Shown: in pieces, positions 28,401-36,168 of the stretch
Layout: every line of letters starts with the position of its first letter
How positions within the stretch are numbered: the stretch's first letter is position 1
Origin: Agriterribacter humi
GTDB taxonomy: Bacteria > Bacteroidota > Bacteroidia > Chitinophagales > Chitinophagaceae
Assembly (NCBI RefSeq): GCF_009192765.1
Contig: NZ_VOHQ01000008.1
Location: forward strand, 1 to 64,000
Reading direction: 5' to 3'
DNA length: 64,000 nt
The notes under the pieces: generated by a model
Told to the model about the DNA's origin: nothing
Database searches by the model: none
The model's input: only the letters and a program-made list of their open reading frames with translations
Position numbers and translations under genes: made by a program

Positions 28401-28976
28401 GCTTTCCAGGAAATGAGGAAAAGATACGAGTTCATTCTTGAGCAAAAAAACGACCTGGTAACAGCAAAGGATAGCCTTTTGCAAACGATACAGGAGGTGG
28501 AAGCAACCGCCAACCAAAAATTTTTAGAAACATTCAATACGGTTAGAGAAAACTTTCAGAAAGTATTCAAGGCCCTGTTTACCGAGGAAGACACAGCGGA
28601 CATACTGCTCGAAAATCCTGAAAATCTTGCTGAAACAGGAATTGATATCGTTGCCAAACCAAAAGGTAAACGGCCTTCTTCCATTACCCAGTTAAGCGGC
28701 GGAGAAAAAACATTAACGGCAACGGCATTGCTGTTTGCTATTTACCTGATCAAGCCAGCGCCATTTTGCATATTAGACGAGGTAGACGCCCCGCTTGACG
28801 ATGCTAACGTGAACAAGTTCACCAATATGATCCGCCAGTTCAGCGAAAACTCGCAGTTCATTATTGTTACCCATAATAAAATGACCATGTCTACCGTGGA
28901 CATTATATATGGCGTAACCATGCAGGAGCCGGGGGTAAGCAAATTGGTGCCTGTTGATTTTAGGGGGTTGAATTAA
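25455..28976 (+). CDS. smc: Chromosome segregation protein SMC (GTG start)
   Basis: SMC is the ring-forming ATPase of the bacterial condensin that compacts and segregates chromosomes. The 1173 residues show Walker A GPNGCGKS at 31-38, coiled coil to about 500, a hinge around 520-650 (YPESVKFLHNNP, KYALTGGSVGLFEG), a second coiled coil, the signature QLSGGEKTLTATALL, and Walker B PFCILDEVDAPLDD. GTG 25455 gives the canonical MRLKSLEIKGFKSF start. scpA and scpB are not in the window. Confidence 0.97.
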   Translation: MRLKSLEIKGFKSFADKTTINFDQGITGIIGPNGCGKSNIIDSIRWVIGEHKISNLRSENLESLVFNGSRTRSASGLAEVSLTFENTRNLLPTEFGTVTVTRKFYKSGESEYRLNDVNCRLKDIHNLFLDTGISTDSYAIIELGMVDDIIKDKENSRRRMLEQAAGITIYKTRKREAKLKLDATEQDLARIEDLLFEINNQLKSLESQAKKAEKYYEIKKEYKELSVELAKAALEGFNITYRDLNEQQQQEIDKRFELEAGIAQDDAAIEQEKLGFIEQEKQLQDMQHAFNDLLGTVRNKENEKSLGEQRLQYLKERESSLHDFLQKSEGQLKGLEESIAFTAGQITDEEVKLEEFTEKVESLKDGVEEKRRIFDEKRAAIDIVRRDNQALQRRQFDAEKQVAVADTSIQNIQRTIVQGEDEQAQRKQQITQLEKEREEKEIELDNKRTGLRQLQEQHEYTKEQILQTQAMVETLRNQLAEENRKLDSRKNEHALLKSLIDSMEGYPESVKFLHNNPGWNHAAPILSDIIYVKEEYRAAVENVLEPYLNYYVVNNLEEGLQAIQLLDTNKKGKANFFLLDRVNDFNDMQHHQPVGTIAAMDVIEVEGQYRKLAEYLLSNVYIAENDEALLNSNGAVVLEKHGKYVKGKYALTGGSVGLFEGKKIGRAKNLEKLNGEIIAQEAVVNELKSAIQARHNEVIGYNQQLKEQAIRQTQDAISQLTNQAFALQNKMENLQHMEENGSRRLEDLRIQLQNNHDSIALVRDELEKLNTQLQELQDNLRNAEQDYTLAEQEYNFANAAYNDSNLQYTKLQSKVNALKQEHQFKNGQLGDLKSQIENSNSQLLEASGNITQTEEALKLVAAILLDMLRSKDEEERKLNEADQAYYNRRNALNEKESALRHRQKAKEQLDYLLNEIKDKLSELKLQLAGMKERLSVEFRVDLNAILDEPRATETPLEELQASCERMKKRLENMGEVNPTAIEAFQEMRKRYEFILEQKNDLVTAKDSLLQTIQEVEATANQKFLETFNTVRENFQKVFKALFTEEDTADILLENPENLAETGIDIVAKPKGKRPSSITQLSGGEKTLTATALLFAIYLIKPAPFCILDEVDAPLDDANVNKFTNMIRQFSENSQFIIVTHNKMTMSTVDIIYGVTMQEPGVSKLVPVDFRGLN

Positions 28977-29016
28977 GAGGAGTAAGGTATAAGGAATAGG
29001 GTGTAAGGAGGGAAAA
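28974..29016. repeat. Intergenic 7-bp-period tract
   Basis: Words AAGAGGA, GTAAGGT, ATAAGGA, ATAGGGT, GTAAGGA, GGGAAAA begin at the smc stop codon. Confidence 0.7.
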
Positions 29017-29072
29017 ATTAAAACAGGAGTTGATTTTCAATTGGGGTCAATTACGAAGAAGCTTAAAAATAA

Positions 29073-29134
29073 ATCAGGGTTCCAAACCTGCCGGTATCTG
29101 CTGCAAGCCGTATGAAGATTTGGAACCCTCTGAT
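29073..29134. terminator. Long-loop inverted repeat between convergent genes
   Basis: ATCAGGGTTCCAAA (29073-29086) and TTTGGAACCCTCTGAT (29119-29134) are complementary apart from a 2-nt insertion, with about 32 nt between. It lies between the convergent smc and dodecin genes, so a bidirectional terminator is the simplest view, although no clear T-run follows. Confidence 0.4.
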
Positions 29135-29138
29135 AAAC

Positions 29139-29342
29139 TTAATCATCCAGTCTAAAAGATATCTTGCATATTACACCGAATGTAGTCACTTTGTTGTCTT
29201 TAACATGCGCTTTAATGTCCTTTACAAAAACCGAATCAATATTGCGAACAGTTTTGGAAGCTTCGGTTACAGCCGAACGGATAGCATCGTCAATGCTTTT
29301 TTCTGAAGAGGCGATCACTTCAATTACTTTTACAATTGGCAT
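29139..29342 (-). CDS. Dodecin family flavin-binding protein
   Basis: The 67-residue protein matches dodecin along its whole length: VKVIEVIASSEKSIDDAIRSAV, EASKTVRNIDSVFVKDIKAHV, and the end strand TTFGVICKISFRLD. Dodecins form dodecamers that store FMN or riboflavin and protect against its photochemistry. The usual flavin-stacking Trp in this region is not present here, so ligand preference may differ. Confidence 0.88.
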   Translation of the reverse strand: MPIVKVIEVIASSEKSIDDAIRSAVTEASKTVRNIDSVFVKDIKAHVKDNKVTTFGVICKISFRLDD

Positions 29343-29490
29343 ACAAACGTGTTTTATAAGTTATTAAAATAAGATACGTGTTATTTAAAGATCGCTAAAA
29401 ATCAATACAATAAAAAATTGGTTTGGATTTTTGTAATGGCGGGAAACCGGTAAAGCGAATATGCGTGTCAGCATTTTCATGATTTATTGC

Positions 29491-29498
29491 TATTTTTG
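29491..29498 (+). promoter_or_regulatory. -7 box for the DUF6580 gene
   Basis: TATTTTTG ends 20 nt before the ATG at 29519. Confidence 0.4.
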
Positions 29499-29518
29499 CG
29501 GACAGATAAATTCAGATT

Positions 29519-30082
29519 ATGAAAATAAACAAAACTGCTTTATATATTTTATTAGCACTGGTTGTAGTTGCAGCTCTTTACCGCATTATACCGGGACGTC
29601 CATACGGATTTGCACCGCAAATTGCAATGGCATTGTTTGGAGGAGCTGTTATAAAAGATAAAAAACTGGCCTTTGCACTGCCATTATTGTCTATGGTATT
29701 GTCGGATGCATTGTTTGAGCTTCTGTATTTTGCGGGGATTTCGCCTATGTGGGGATTTTATGAAGGTCAGTTAACGAATTATGTATTATTCGCGTTGTTA
29801 ACCGTATCAGGCTTTTTTATAAAAAAAATGAGTGTAATCAATATTGCTGTAGCTTCTTTTGCAGCGCCCACGGCTTATTTTTTGATTTCCAATTTTATGG
29901 TATGGCTAAGCGGCACCGGCGGGCTTCAGCGCCCCAAAACTTTTGATGGTTTGATGATGTGTTTTGCAGACGGGCTACCTTTTTATAAAAACTCTATAGC
30001 AGGTACATTATTCTTTTCGGCGCTGTTTTTTGGAAGTTACTATCTTATTAAACAATATATGCTAAAGCCTAAATTGGCCTGA
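29519..30082 (+). CDS. DUF6580-type integral membrane protein
   Basis: The 187-residue protein has five to six hydrophobic helices, with RIIPGRPYGFAPQIAMALFGG, LPLLSMVLSDALFELLY and FADGLPFYKNSIAGTLFFSALFFG typical of the DUF6580 family, which looks like the S-component of ECF transporters. Substrate and partners are unknown. It is 21 bp upstream of yraN. Confidence 0.75.
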   Translation: MKINKTALYILLALVVVAALYRIIPGRPYGFAPQIAMALFGGAVIKDKKLAFALPLLSMVLSDALFELLYFAGISPMWGFYEGQLTNYVLFALLTVSGFFIKKMSVINIAVASFAAPTAYFLISNFMVWLSGTGGLQRPKTFDGLMMCFADGLPFYKNSIAGTLFFSALFFGSYYLIKQYMLKPKLA

Positions 30083-30103
30083 TATAAATTTCCTTCCTAA
30101 TTA

Positions 30104-30460
30104 ATGGCTCACCACAACATCACCGGAAAAAATGGGGAAGCATTAGCGCTTGCTTATTTAATACGGAATGATTTTGTTATTCTCCATACAAACTGGCGTC
30201 ATTCTCATTACGAAATTGATATTATTGCTTATACCGGAAACATATTGCATTTTATTGAAGTAAAGACCCGCCGCTCTTTAAGATTCGGATACCCGGAGGA
30301 AAGTGTTACAAAGAAAAAAATGGAGAGCCTGATGAATGGTGCCGAAGTATTTCTTTTGCTGTACCCGCAATGGAAAAGAATACAATACGATATACTATCT
30401 GTTAATTTACGGAAAAACCAGGATCCCGAATATTTCTTTATTGAAGATGTTTCCCTGTAG
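30104..30460 (+). CDS. YraN/UPF0102 nuclease-like protein
   Basis: The 118 residues show the YraN pattern: GKNGEALALAYL, an acidic pair in HYEIDIIAYTGNILHFIEVKTRR (restriction-endonuclease-like D...ExK core), and a conserved C-terminal strand. The family is thought to be a Holliday-junction or structure-specific nuclease, not firmly proven. The 3' end overlaps the convergent YkgJ gene by 23 bp. Confidence 0.88.
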   Translation: MAHHNITGKNGEALALAYLIRNDFVILHTNWRHSHYEIDIIAYTGNILHFIEVKTRRSLRFGYPEESVTKKKMESLMNGAEVFLLLYPQWKRIQYDILSVNLRKNQDPEYFFIEDVSL

Positions 30461-30956
30461 TAACCAATAATTTCATTTTTTCTACCATTTTGTAGGTTGC
30501 CGGGCAATAGGCAATATTTTGTTTGTGTACATGCATGTAGTTCACCATTTTTCTTTTGGCAAGATGTGGAAACCCGGCACAATCAGCGGGGCGCACCGCG
30601 TAAATATTGCACATGTTGGTAGTCAGGTCAAGAAACTGGCAGGGTTGCTGTTTGTTCATCCAGTCTTTGTCTTTCTTATCGTAGTACAGCCATTTTTCTT
30701 TAAAAGTTTTCGCCGTCATTCCCAGGTGGGTCGAAATACGTTTAATATCCGCTGGAGTGTAAGTAGGGCTCATCGTTTTACAACAGTTGGCGCAGCTTAA
30801 GCAATCCGTTTCCAGCCACACGGCTCTATCAACATTTATCGTAAGATCATCTAATTTAGGGGGAGGATTTTTTTCAAGCCTGGTGAGAAACGCTCTTAAT
30901 CCTTTTTTGTGGAACCTGACTTTCTGTTTAAATGATCTCAGGTTAATTGCCTGCAT
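30438..30956 (-). CDS. YkgJ-family cysteine-cluster protein
   Basis: The 172-residue protein carries a CxxCxxCC cluster (Cys52, 55, 58, 59) and later cysteines in CQFLDLTTNMC and VRPADCAGFPH, the UPF0153/YkgJ pattern that probably binds zinc or an Fe-S cluster. Function unknown. ATG 30956 is 167 bp from the divergent xerD start, and its 3' end overlaps yraN. Confidence 0.85.
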   Translation of the reverse strand: MQAINLRSFKQKVRFHKKGLRAFLTRLEKNPPPKLDDLTINVDRAVWLETDCLSCANCCKTMSPTYTPADIKRISTHLGMTAKTFKEKWLYYDKKDKDWMNKQQPCQFLDLTTNMCNIYAVRPADCAGFPHLAKRKMVNYMHVHKQNIAYCPATYKMVEKMKLLVTTGKHLQ

Positions 30957-31123
30957 AATCTGTTTTAATATTAATGGCCCGAAAGTAAGCGTTAATTCGA
31001 TTCAATTTGGCAAACCATATAAAATGTGTATATCTGCGGAACAATGGTGAATTTGATTTTAGCTGATATTTGCATTTAATTTTTGCAACGGCACTATTTT
31101 ACAGCCAATGAAATGCAACATGT

Positions 31124-32023
31124 ATGTGGGATGATCAGAAAAATGGTTTCAGGGCTTACCTGCAGTTAGAAAAATCGCTTAGCTCCAACTCAATAGAAGC
31201 CTATTTGCATGATATCGAAAAACTGCTGCAATTTCTCCAATTGCATGAAAACCTTAAAACTCCGGCCGAGGTTGAATTAAAAGATCTCCAACAATTTGTA
31301 AAATGGATTGCTGAACTGAATATGACTGCTTCCTCGCAGGCCCGAATCATTTCAGGGCTTAAGGCTTTTTATAAATATTGCCTTCTCGAGAAGATCGCTG
31401 TAAAAGATCCCACTATATTATTATCATCCCCCAAATTAAAGCGAACGCTGCCAGATACATTAAGCTTTGAAGAGATAGAATCCATTATCGGCAAAATTGA
31501 CCTGAGCAAGCCTGAAGGCGTTAGAAACAGGGCTTTGATAGAAACAATGTATAGTTGTGGACTGAGGGTTAGCGAAGTAGTAGCGCTTAAATTGTCGAAC
31601 CTGTACTTAGATGTAGGCTTTATTAAAGTAACGGGTAAAGGCGACAAAGAGCGCCTGGTGCCCATTGGCCGAGATGCCGTTAAGCATATTAATATATACC
31701 GGGAAAATATAAGGATTCATATCACGGTAAAAAAAGGGGAGGAGGATATTTTGTTTTTGAACAGGAGAGGGGCGCATATGACAAGAGTAATGATTTTTTT
31801 GGTTATTAAAGCCCTTGCCCGGAAAGCCGGCATTGTTAAAAATATCTCACCCCATACCTTCCGCCATTCTTTTGCCACCCATCTGGTGGAAGGAGGAGCT
31901 GATTTAAGGGCAGTTCAGGAAATGCTTGGGCATGAAAGCATTACCACCACCGAAATTTATACCCATCTCGACAGGGATTATCTCAGGGATACGCTTCAGC
32001 GCTTTCATCCCGGCTTTCAATAG
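31124..32023 (+). CDS. xerD: Tyrosine recombinase XerD/XerC
   Basis: It resolves chromosome dimers at dif together with FtsK. The 299 residues contain the SAM-like N-terminal domain and a catalytic domain with Arg148 (SCGLRVSE), Lys172 (TGKGDKER), His244/Arg247 (HTFRHSFATH), His270 (LGHESITTT) and the nucleophile Tyr279 (IYTHLD). All active-site residues are present. No integration site or cargo lies next to it, so it is a housekeeping copy, not an integron or prophage integrase. Confidence 0.93.
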   Translation: MWDDQKNGFRAYLQLEKSLSSNSIEAYLHDIEKLLQFLQLHENLKTPAEVELKDLQQFVKWIAELNMTASSQARIISGLKAFYKYCLLEKIAVKDPTILLSSPKLKRTLPDTLSFEEIESIIGKIDLSKPEGVRNRALIETMYSCGLRVSEVVALKLSNLYLDVGFIKVTGKGDKERLVPIGRDAVKHINIYRENIRIHITVKKGEEDILFLNRRGAHMTRVMIFLVIKALARKAGIVKNISPHTFRHSFATHLVEGGADLRAVQEMLGHESITTTEIYTHLDRDYLRDTLQRFHPGFQ

Positions 32024-32224
32024 CTGTTCATAATTATTTAACATTGATTCCTGCACAATAATGTAACAATCACGCAACGTTTGCGTTTTAAGGCTGTCAG
32101 CATATGAAATCTCAGTTCTTTGAATATTTTTCAGTAAAAACGATTATTAATGTTAATGATTCCCTATTATAGGGTTATCATAGGTTAAGTTTTAGAAATT
32201 ATTTAAAAAGAAGCACCATAAGAA

Positions 32225-32255
32225 TTTGGCATGTACTTAAAAAGCTGTACATTTG
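32225..32255 (+). promoter_or_regulatory. Well-formed promoter with no nearby gene
   Basis: TTTG (32225-32228), exactly 19 nt, then TACATTTG (32248-32255). The next coding start is about 280 nt downstream, so it makes either a long leader or a small RNA. Confidence 0.6.
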
Positions 32256-32461
32256 CCGCGCAAACATGAACCTGATACATTAACTCTTGCTTGCCCAACT
32301 GAGACTAGTCTCCCGTCTTTTAGAAGTTTTCTTCGGAATGAAATTTAAAACTTTCGCACAGGTTCAAAAATCACGTCACTAACGTATTGCCAGTAATTTT
32401 TTAGGATTAAAAACAAAAATGACCATTCATCATTGTTTAGAGCCATACATAGTATTATGCA

Positions 32462-32493
32462 TTGCATAGTAGTATCTTAAAGATATATCTTTG
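32462..32493 (+). promoter_or_regulatory. Proximal promoter of the repeat protein gene
   Basis: TTG (32462-32464), 21 nt, then TATCTTTG (32486-32493), 45 nt before the ATG. The spacer holds the dyad TATCTTAAAGATA (32473-32485), a possible operator. Confidence 0.6.
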
Positions 32494-32538
32494 TATGGTA
32501 AACATGGTTAAAAAACAAACAATTAAACAAGTATAGTT

Positions 32539-33318
32539 ATGAAAAGGAAGAGTGAAATGGATTCGAAGGCAGGAACCAGTCCAACAGTAAAGAACAAAAT
32601 GTTCAAAAATGTAATCAGCAAGTCTGCCTCTATGTTGCTGGTAACAGTAATGGGATTGAGTGCAATGTCTTTTGTTCAGGACGACTCCTTTGTAAGTGGT
32701 AGTGATACCAACCAAAGCGCAGCTAAAGTACAGAACATTGCAACAATCAAAGCAGAGCCAGGTGATGAAACCTGTTGCGTAACAACAGTTGTACATCCCG
32801 GGGACGGAATTAATACTGCTTTTGTGATCAGCACACCTACCAAAAAGGCGATATACAAAGCCGATAAAGAAACCATTGTTACATTTATATCTGAAGTAAA
32901 AGAAAGAAGGGTATGGAGTATGAACAGGGCACAGGCAAGTACCAAAGCTGATACGGAAATGCATTTTAATTTTAGGCTCAGCACAATATATCCTTCTGCA
33001 ACCATGGCTGCAGGAGCTGATAAGGCGATGATCAGCCGGTTTACCGATGAGATTGTGCATTTAGCTGCTTATAGCGCAAATGATGTTGCTAAAGCAGATG
33101 CAGAAGTAGCCGCTAATTTCATTACAGCCAACTTGCCGGTAACAGTGGCAAAGCCAACTGCTGAATTGATGTTGAAAGCAGATGCAGAAATAGCTTCATC
33201 GTTTGAAAAAGCAACCCATACGGTTATCGGTGTACCATCGGCAACAGCCGCACAGAAAGCCGACCTGGAAATGATACAAAATTATAAAGGGCAGCAAACC
33301 CTTACCGTATTGAAATAA
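32539..33318 (+). CDS. Unrecognised repeat protein with six KADxE-type units
   Basis: I do not recognise this 259-residue protein. Residues 28-46 are a hydrophobic segment (signal or anchor) after a basic 27-residue tail. Six units centred on KAD or GAD occur at residues 107, 136, 159, 185, 213 and 240, spaced 23-29 residues. Each has the pattern [KG]ADxxMxxxF/Y, often preceded by PSAT or KPTAE and followed by a hydrophobic stretch, suggesting repeated helical hairpins. A single CC pair lies at 79-80. It has its own promoter and terminator, so it is a free-standing, apparently well-expressed gene. Confidence 0.7.
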   Translation: MKRKSEMDSKAGTSPTVKNKMFKNVISKSASMLLVTVMGLSAMSFVQDDSFVSGSDTNQSAAKVQNIATIKAEPGDETCCVTTVVHPGDGINTAFVISTPTKKAIYKADKETIVTFISEVKERRVWSMNRAQASTKADTEMHFNFRLSTIYPSATMAAGADKAMISRFTDEIVHLAAYSANDVAKADAEVAANFITANLPVTVAKPTAELMLKADAEIASSFEKATHTVIGVPSATAAQKADLEMIQNYKGQQTLTVLK

Positions 33319-33364
33319 AATACAGTTTTCCGATTATTAGTGTGTAGTTATGGTTTTGATTAAG

Positions 33365-33390
33365 AACCGGTAGTGTTACCGGTTTTTTTA
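33365..33390 (+). terminator. Terminator of the repeat protein gene
   Basis: AACCGGTA and TACCGGTT arms with a short loop are followed by seven T residues, 50 bp after the stop codon. Confidence 0.85.
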
Positions 33391-33399
33391 TGTATAAAC

Positions 33400-33429
33400 A
33401 AAAAGGATAGTCCAATTAAGAACTATCCC
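33400..33429 (-). terminator. rnpB terminator
   Basis: On the minus strand GGATAGT and ACTATCC arms are followed by TTTTTG, about 10 nt past the end of the RNase P RNA. It faces the plus-strand terminator at 33365-33390. Confidence 0.75.
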
Positions 33430-33439
33430 AATTATATTA

Positions 33440-33804
33440 CTGCAAACCTGTAAGCCGGATTCTGTCGGGTGCTATCATTTATCTTGCCTGGTCATTACTG
33501 AACAGGTCAATCTGCTTACCCTTCCCGATATTTCAATAAAGAAAATTTCGCCGGGCCGGCAAAAAATCGGGATATACATAGCATTTCAGTACACAAGGTT
33601 TACCCATTATACATGTTGCCATATATAATAGTGAGCTCTTACCTCACTTTTTCACCCTTATCCACCCTGGGGCAGACGGTTATTTTCTGTGGCACTGTCT
33701 GTTACCGCCGAAGCGGCACCCGGCTGTTAACCGGTGCGTTGCCCTGTACTGTCCGGACTTTCCTTGGCTCCGTAGAACAGAGCCACGATAGCACAGTTTG
33801 CAGC
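33440..33804 (-). ncRNA. rnpB: RNase P RNA (type A)
   Basis: The catalytic RNA that trims tRNA 5' leaders. On the minus strand the conserved core AGGAAAGTCCGGAC lies near 33760, followed by ACAGGGCAACGCACCGGTT, a GGTGCCGCTTCGGCGGTAAC hairpin, CCAGGGTGGATAAGGGTG and AGAGCTCAC. The 3' part ends AATCCGGCTTACAGGTTTGC. The 5' CTGCAAACTGT and 3' ACAGGTTTGCAG pair as helix P1. Ends are set by P1 and may be off by a few bases. Confidence 0.95.
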
Positions 33805-33809
33805 AAGTA

Positions 33810-33817
33810 CAAAGGTA
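33810..33817 (-). promoter_or_regulatory. rnpB -7 box
   Basis: TACCTTTG on the minus strand lies five bases before the predicted RNA 5' end, giving the box-to-start distance used here for other promoters. Confidence 0.7.
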
Positions 33818-33888
33818 GCTTTTTAATCAGGTAAGAAATGACTCATGCGAAAATATAGCACTATCTCCTGCTTCGTTTGATCATGATC

Positions 33889-34392
33889 TTAACTTTTTTC
33901 AACCACGTAACCATAAAAGGTAACAGGTTGCCTGTCGTTACCGCTAACCTGCAGGGTGGCGTAACCGTTATCCGAAACATGTAAATTAAGTTCTCTTACC
34001 GAACCTACATCTTTTGGCTTAATGGAAATATCCCATCCGCCCTTCTTTTTCGTTTGTATAGCATACGTAAAATCGGTAGAAGTAAAACGAAGCGGCCCAT
34101 TGGCAGGATCTATAGGCGCTGTATAAATACGGCCCATATAGGGTAAAAAACTTACTATTTTATCTTCAGATATGCTTAAATCATAATCGCCATTCAGATG
34201 ACGGGTCCCGCCGTTCATTGGTAAAAGCGTTTGGGCTTTAAAAACATAGTTTTGCACTTTGATGGATGCCTTGATTTCCTTTTCTTCCTTTGCTTTTGTT
34301 TCTTTTTTGGATTGGGCCTGCAAACCGCTGAAGCCGAATATTGCAAATGCGCCCAGTAATACTGCGGATTTAAAAATATATGGATTTTTCAT
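33889..34392 (-). CDS. DUF4251 exported protein
   Basis: The 167-residue protein has a signal peptide (GFSGLQAQ), a short charged Lys/Glu segment, and the DUF4251 body: MNGGTRHLNGDYDLSISEDKIVSFLPYMGRIY, with SFLPYMGR as its hallmark, then FTSTDFTYAIQTKKKGGWDISIKPKD. The family is restricted to Bacteroidota and its role is unknown. It is divergent from cmoA across a spacer with inverted TATATTTG boxes (34502-34509 minus, 34525-34532 plus). Confidence 0.88.
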   Translation of the reverse strand: MKNPYIFKSAVLLGAFAIFGFSGLQAQSKKETKAKEEKEIKASIKVQNYVFKAQTLLPMNGGTRHLNGDYDLSISEDKIVSFLPYMGRIYTAPIDPANGPLRFTSTDFTYAIQTKKKGGWDISIKPKDVGSVRELNLHVSDNGYATLQVSGNDRQPVTFYGYVVEKS

Positions 34393-34524
34393 TTTTATAT
34401 ATTTAGTGTTGTATTTTATTAGATGCAGCCTGGTAAAACGGGTTTAATGTATGCTGCTCAAAGAAAGTGTTAATTTATTTTTGACATTCTTTCCTTCCCT
34501 GCAAATATAAAAGCTGTTAGATGC

Positions 34525-34532
34525 TATATTTG
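34525..34532 (+). promoter_or_regulatory. cmoA -7 box, paired with an inverted box
   Basis: TATATTTG on the plus strand, with a minus-strand TATATTTG at 34502-34509. The two boxes would serve divergent transcripts. No -33 TTTG was found for either. Confidence 0.4.
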
Positions 34533-34610
34533 TGGTCGTGTATAATCGAACCTTATCCCTGGAAATACATTGTTCCTGAATGAGTTTTAATCAGCTTATC
34601 TGTTAATAAT

Positions 34611-35339
34611 ATGTCAGAAGACCAATTTTTTAAAGATGAAATTAAAAAGGCCGCCGATTTTAAATTTGGCGCCGGTGTAGCTCATGTGTTTGATGATATG
34701 GTAAACCGTTCGGTGCCTTACTATGGTGAAATGCAGCGTATGATAGCCGAACTGGCTTCAAACCACGCTAAAGAGGGCGGCCAGGTATACGATCTTGGAT
34801 GTTCTACAGGTACTACCCTGATAGGCATGAATACGATGGTGAGTAATAATGTTAAGTTTGTTGGCATAGATGACTCGGAGGAAATGCTGAAAAAATGCAG
34901 AAGTAAACTGGAAGAAGTGGGTTTTACCAGGGAATATGAACTGGTTTGTGCGGACATTGGTAATAAAGTTGAAATTGTAAATGCCGATGTAGTGGTGCTT
35001 TGCCTTACTTTACAATTTGTGCGGCCAATGTACCGGGCGCAGTTGCTTCAACGGATTTATAAGGGATTAAATCATGGGGGGGCATTAATACTGGTAGAAA
35101 AAATTCTGGCTGAAGACAGCCATTTCAACCGCGATTTTATTAGCTATTATTACAATTATAAAAGACGGAATAATTATAGTGAACTGGAAATATCCCAAAA
35201 AAGAGAAGCGCTGGAAAACGTGCTTATTCCATATAAGCTTAGTGAAAATACAGGAATCTTACAGGACACGGGTTTCGCTCACTGCGAGGTGTTTTTTAAA
35301 TGGTATAATTTCGCAGGCATTATCGCGGTAAAAAAATAA
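34611..35339 (+). CDS. cmoA: Carboxy-S-adenosyl-L-methionine synthase
   Basis: CmoA makes carboxy-SAM from SAM and prephenate for wobble-uridine modification in tRNA. The 242 residues align with E. coli CmoA from memory: FDDMVNRSVPYYGEM, the SAM loop DLGCSTG at 61-67, VVLCLTLQFVRP, and NYSELEISQKREALENVL. The partner cmoB is not in the window. The next gene begins 15-27 bp after its stop. Confidence 0.88.
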   Translation: MSEDQFFKDEIKKAADFKFGAGVAHVFDDMVNRSVPYYGEMQRMIAELASNHAKEGGQVYDLGCSTGTTLIGMNTMVSNNVKFVGIDDSEEMLKKCRSKLEEVGFTREYELVCADIGNKVEIVNADVVVLCLTLQFVRPMYRAQLLQRIYKGLNHGGALILVEKILAEDSHFNRDFISYYYNYKRRNNYSELEISQKREALENVLIPYKLSENTGILQDTGFAHCEVFFKWYNFAGIIAVKK

Positions 35340-35354
35340 ATTGCCGGTATTTAA

Positions 35355-36128
35355 GTGTTTTTTCCAATGCAACGCATTATACCGGTTTTTCAATTTTTAA
35401 AATTTATGATAGCAATCGGAAACTTTTTTTTCAAGTACCGCAACTGGATCTTTATTCTTTTTTACGCAGCGCTTTTTATTCCTTCGCCTCCCCTGTTTTC
35501 TGAAGAAAGATTTGGTGAACACCATTATATTTGGCCGATTGTCCTGGGTTTACTGATTACTGTTTCGGGACAACTAATTCGCGGAGCTACTATTGGACTG
35601 GCATATATAGTGCGCGGTGGCAGCGAGGGAAAACCTTATGCCGAAGGACTGGTAACCGATGGTATTTTTAATCATTGCCGCAATCCTCTATACGTTGGAA
35701 ATATTTTAATGCTGCTGGGGGTTGGGATATTAGCCAACTCTTTATTTTATGTAGTTATTATTATTCCTGCTTTTCTTTTTATTTACCAGGCCATTGTATT
35801 GGCCGAAGAACATTTTTTGCGTGGCAAATTTGGAGCAGGCTTCGATGCTTACTGCAAAAAGGTAAACCGGTGGATACCCGACCTCAGAGGTATTGATAAA
35901 ACTTTTGGCAGTATGTCTTTTAACTGGCGGCGGTGGATATTAAAGGAATATAACACACAATTTGTATGGCTGTCGGGCATTACCCTTATCCTTCTGTTGA
36001 AATACCCTCACATTACGGATTATGACACCCATTACCGCAACACGCTGATTGTTGTTATTCTTTCCATACTCCTGCTAATGTACCTGCTTATACGTTACCT
36101 CAAAAAATCGGGTAAGGTGAAAGAATAA
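35355..36128 (+). CDS. Isoprenylcysteine/phospholipid methyltransferase-like membrane protein
   Basis: About 254-257 residues with six or more hydrophobic helices and the SAM-binding motif HCRNPLYVGNILMLLG near residues 109-124, followed by EEHFLRGKFGAGFDAYCKKVNRWIPDL, the pattern of the ICMT/PEMT fold. It should methylate a lipid or lipid-linked substrate. The start may be GTG 35355 or ATG 35367. It is probably cotranscribed with cmoA. Confidence 0.8.
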   Translation: MFFPMQRIIPVFQFLKFMIAIGNFFFKYRNWIFILFYAALFIPSPPLFSEERFGEHHYIWPIVLGLLITVSGQLIRGATIGLAYIVRGGSEGKPYAEGLVTDGIFNHCRNPLYVGNILMLLGVGILANSLFYVVIIIPAFLFIYQAIVLAEEHFLRGKFGAGFDAYCKKVNRWIPDLRGIDKTFGSMSFNWRRWILKEYNTQFVWLSGITLILLLKYPHITDYDTHYRNTLIVVILSILLLMYLLIRYLKKSGKVKE

Positions 36129-36168
36129 TGCGGATGGAATTGCCAATGTCATTAATAGCCTTAAATAT

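Larger units (their letters stand above)
32024..32538. other. 515-bp spacer with two promoters
   Basis: The spacer between xerD and the repeat protein has no supportable ORF beyond a six-codon one after the first promoter. It holds a 12-bp palindrome GAGACTAGTCTC at 32301-32312 and the two promoters listed separately. Confidence 0.5.

Noticed and set aside
31124-32023. Mobile-element integrase
   Set aside because: The protein matches XerC/XerD closely and there is no cargo or attachment site beside it.
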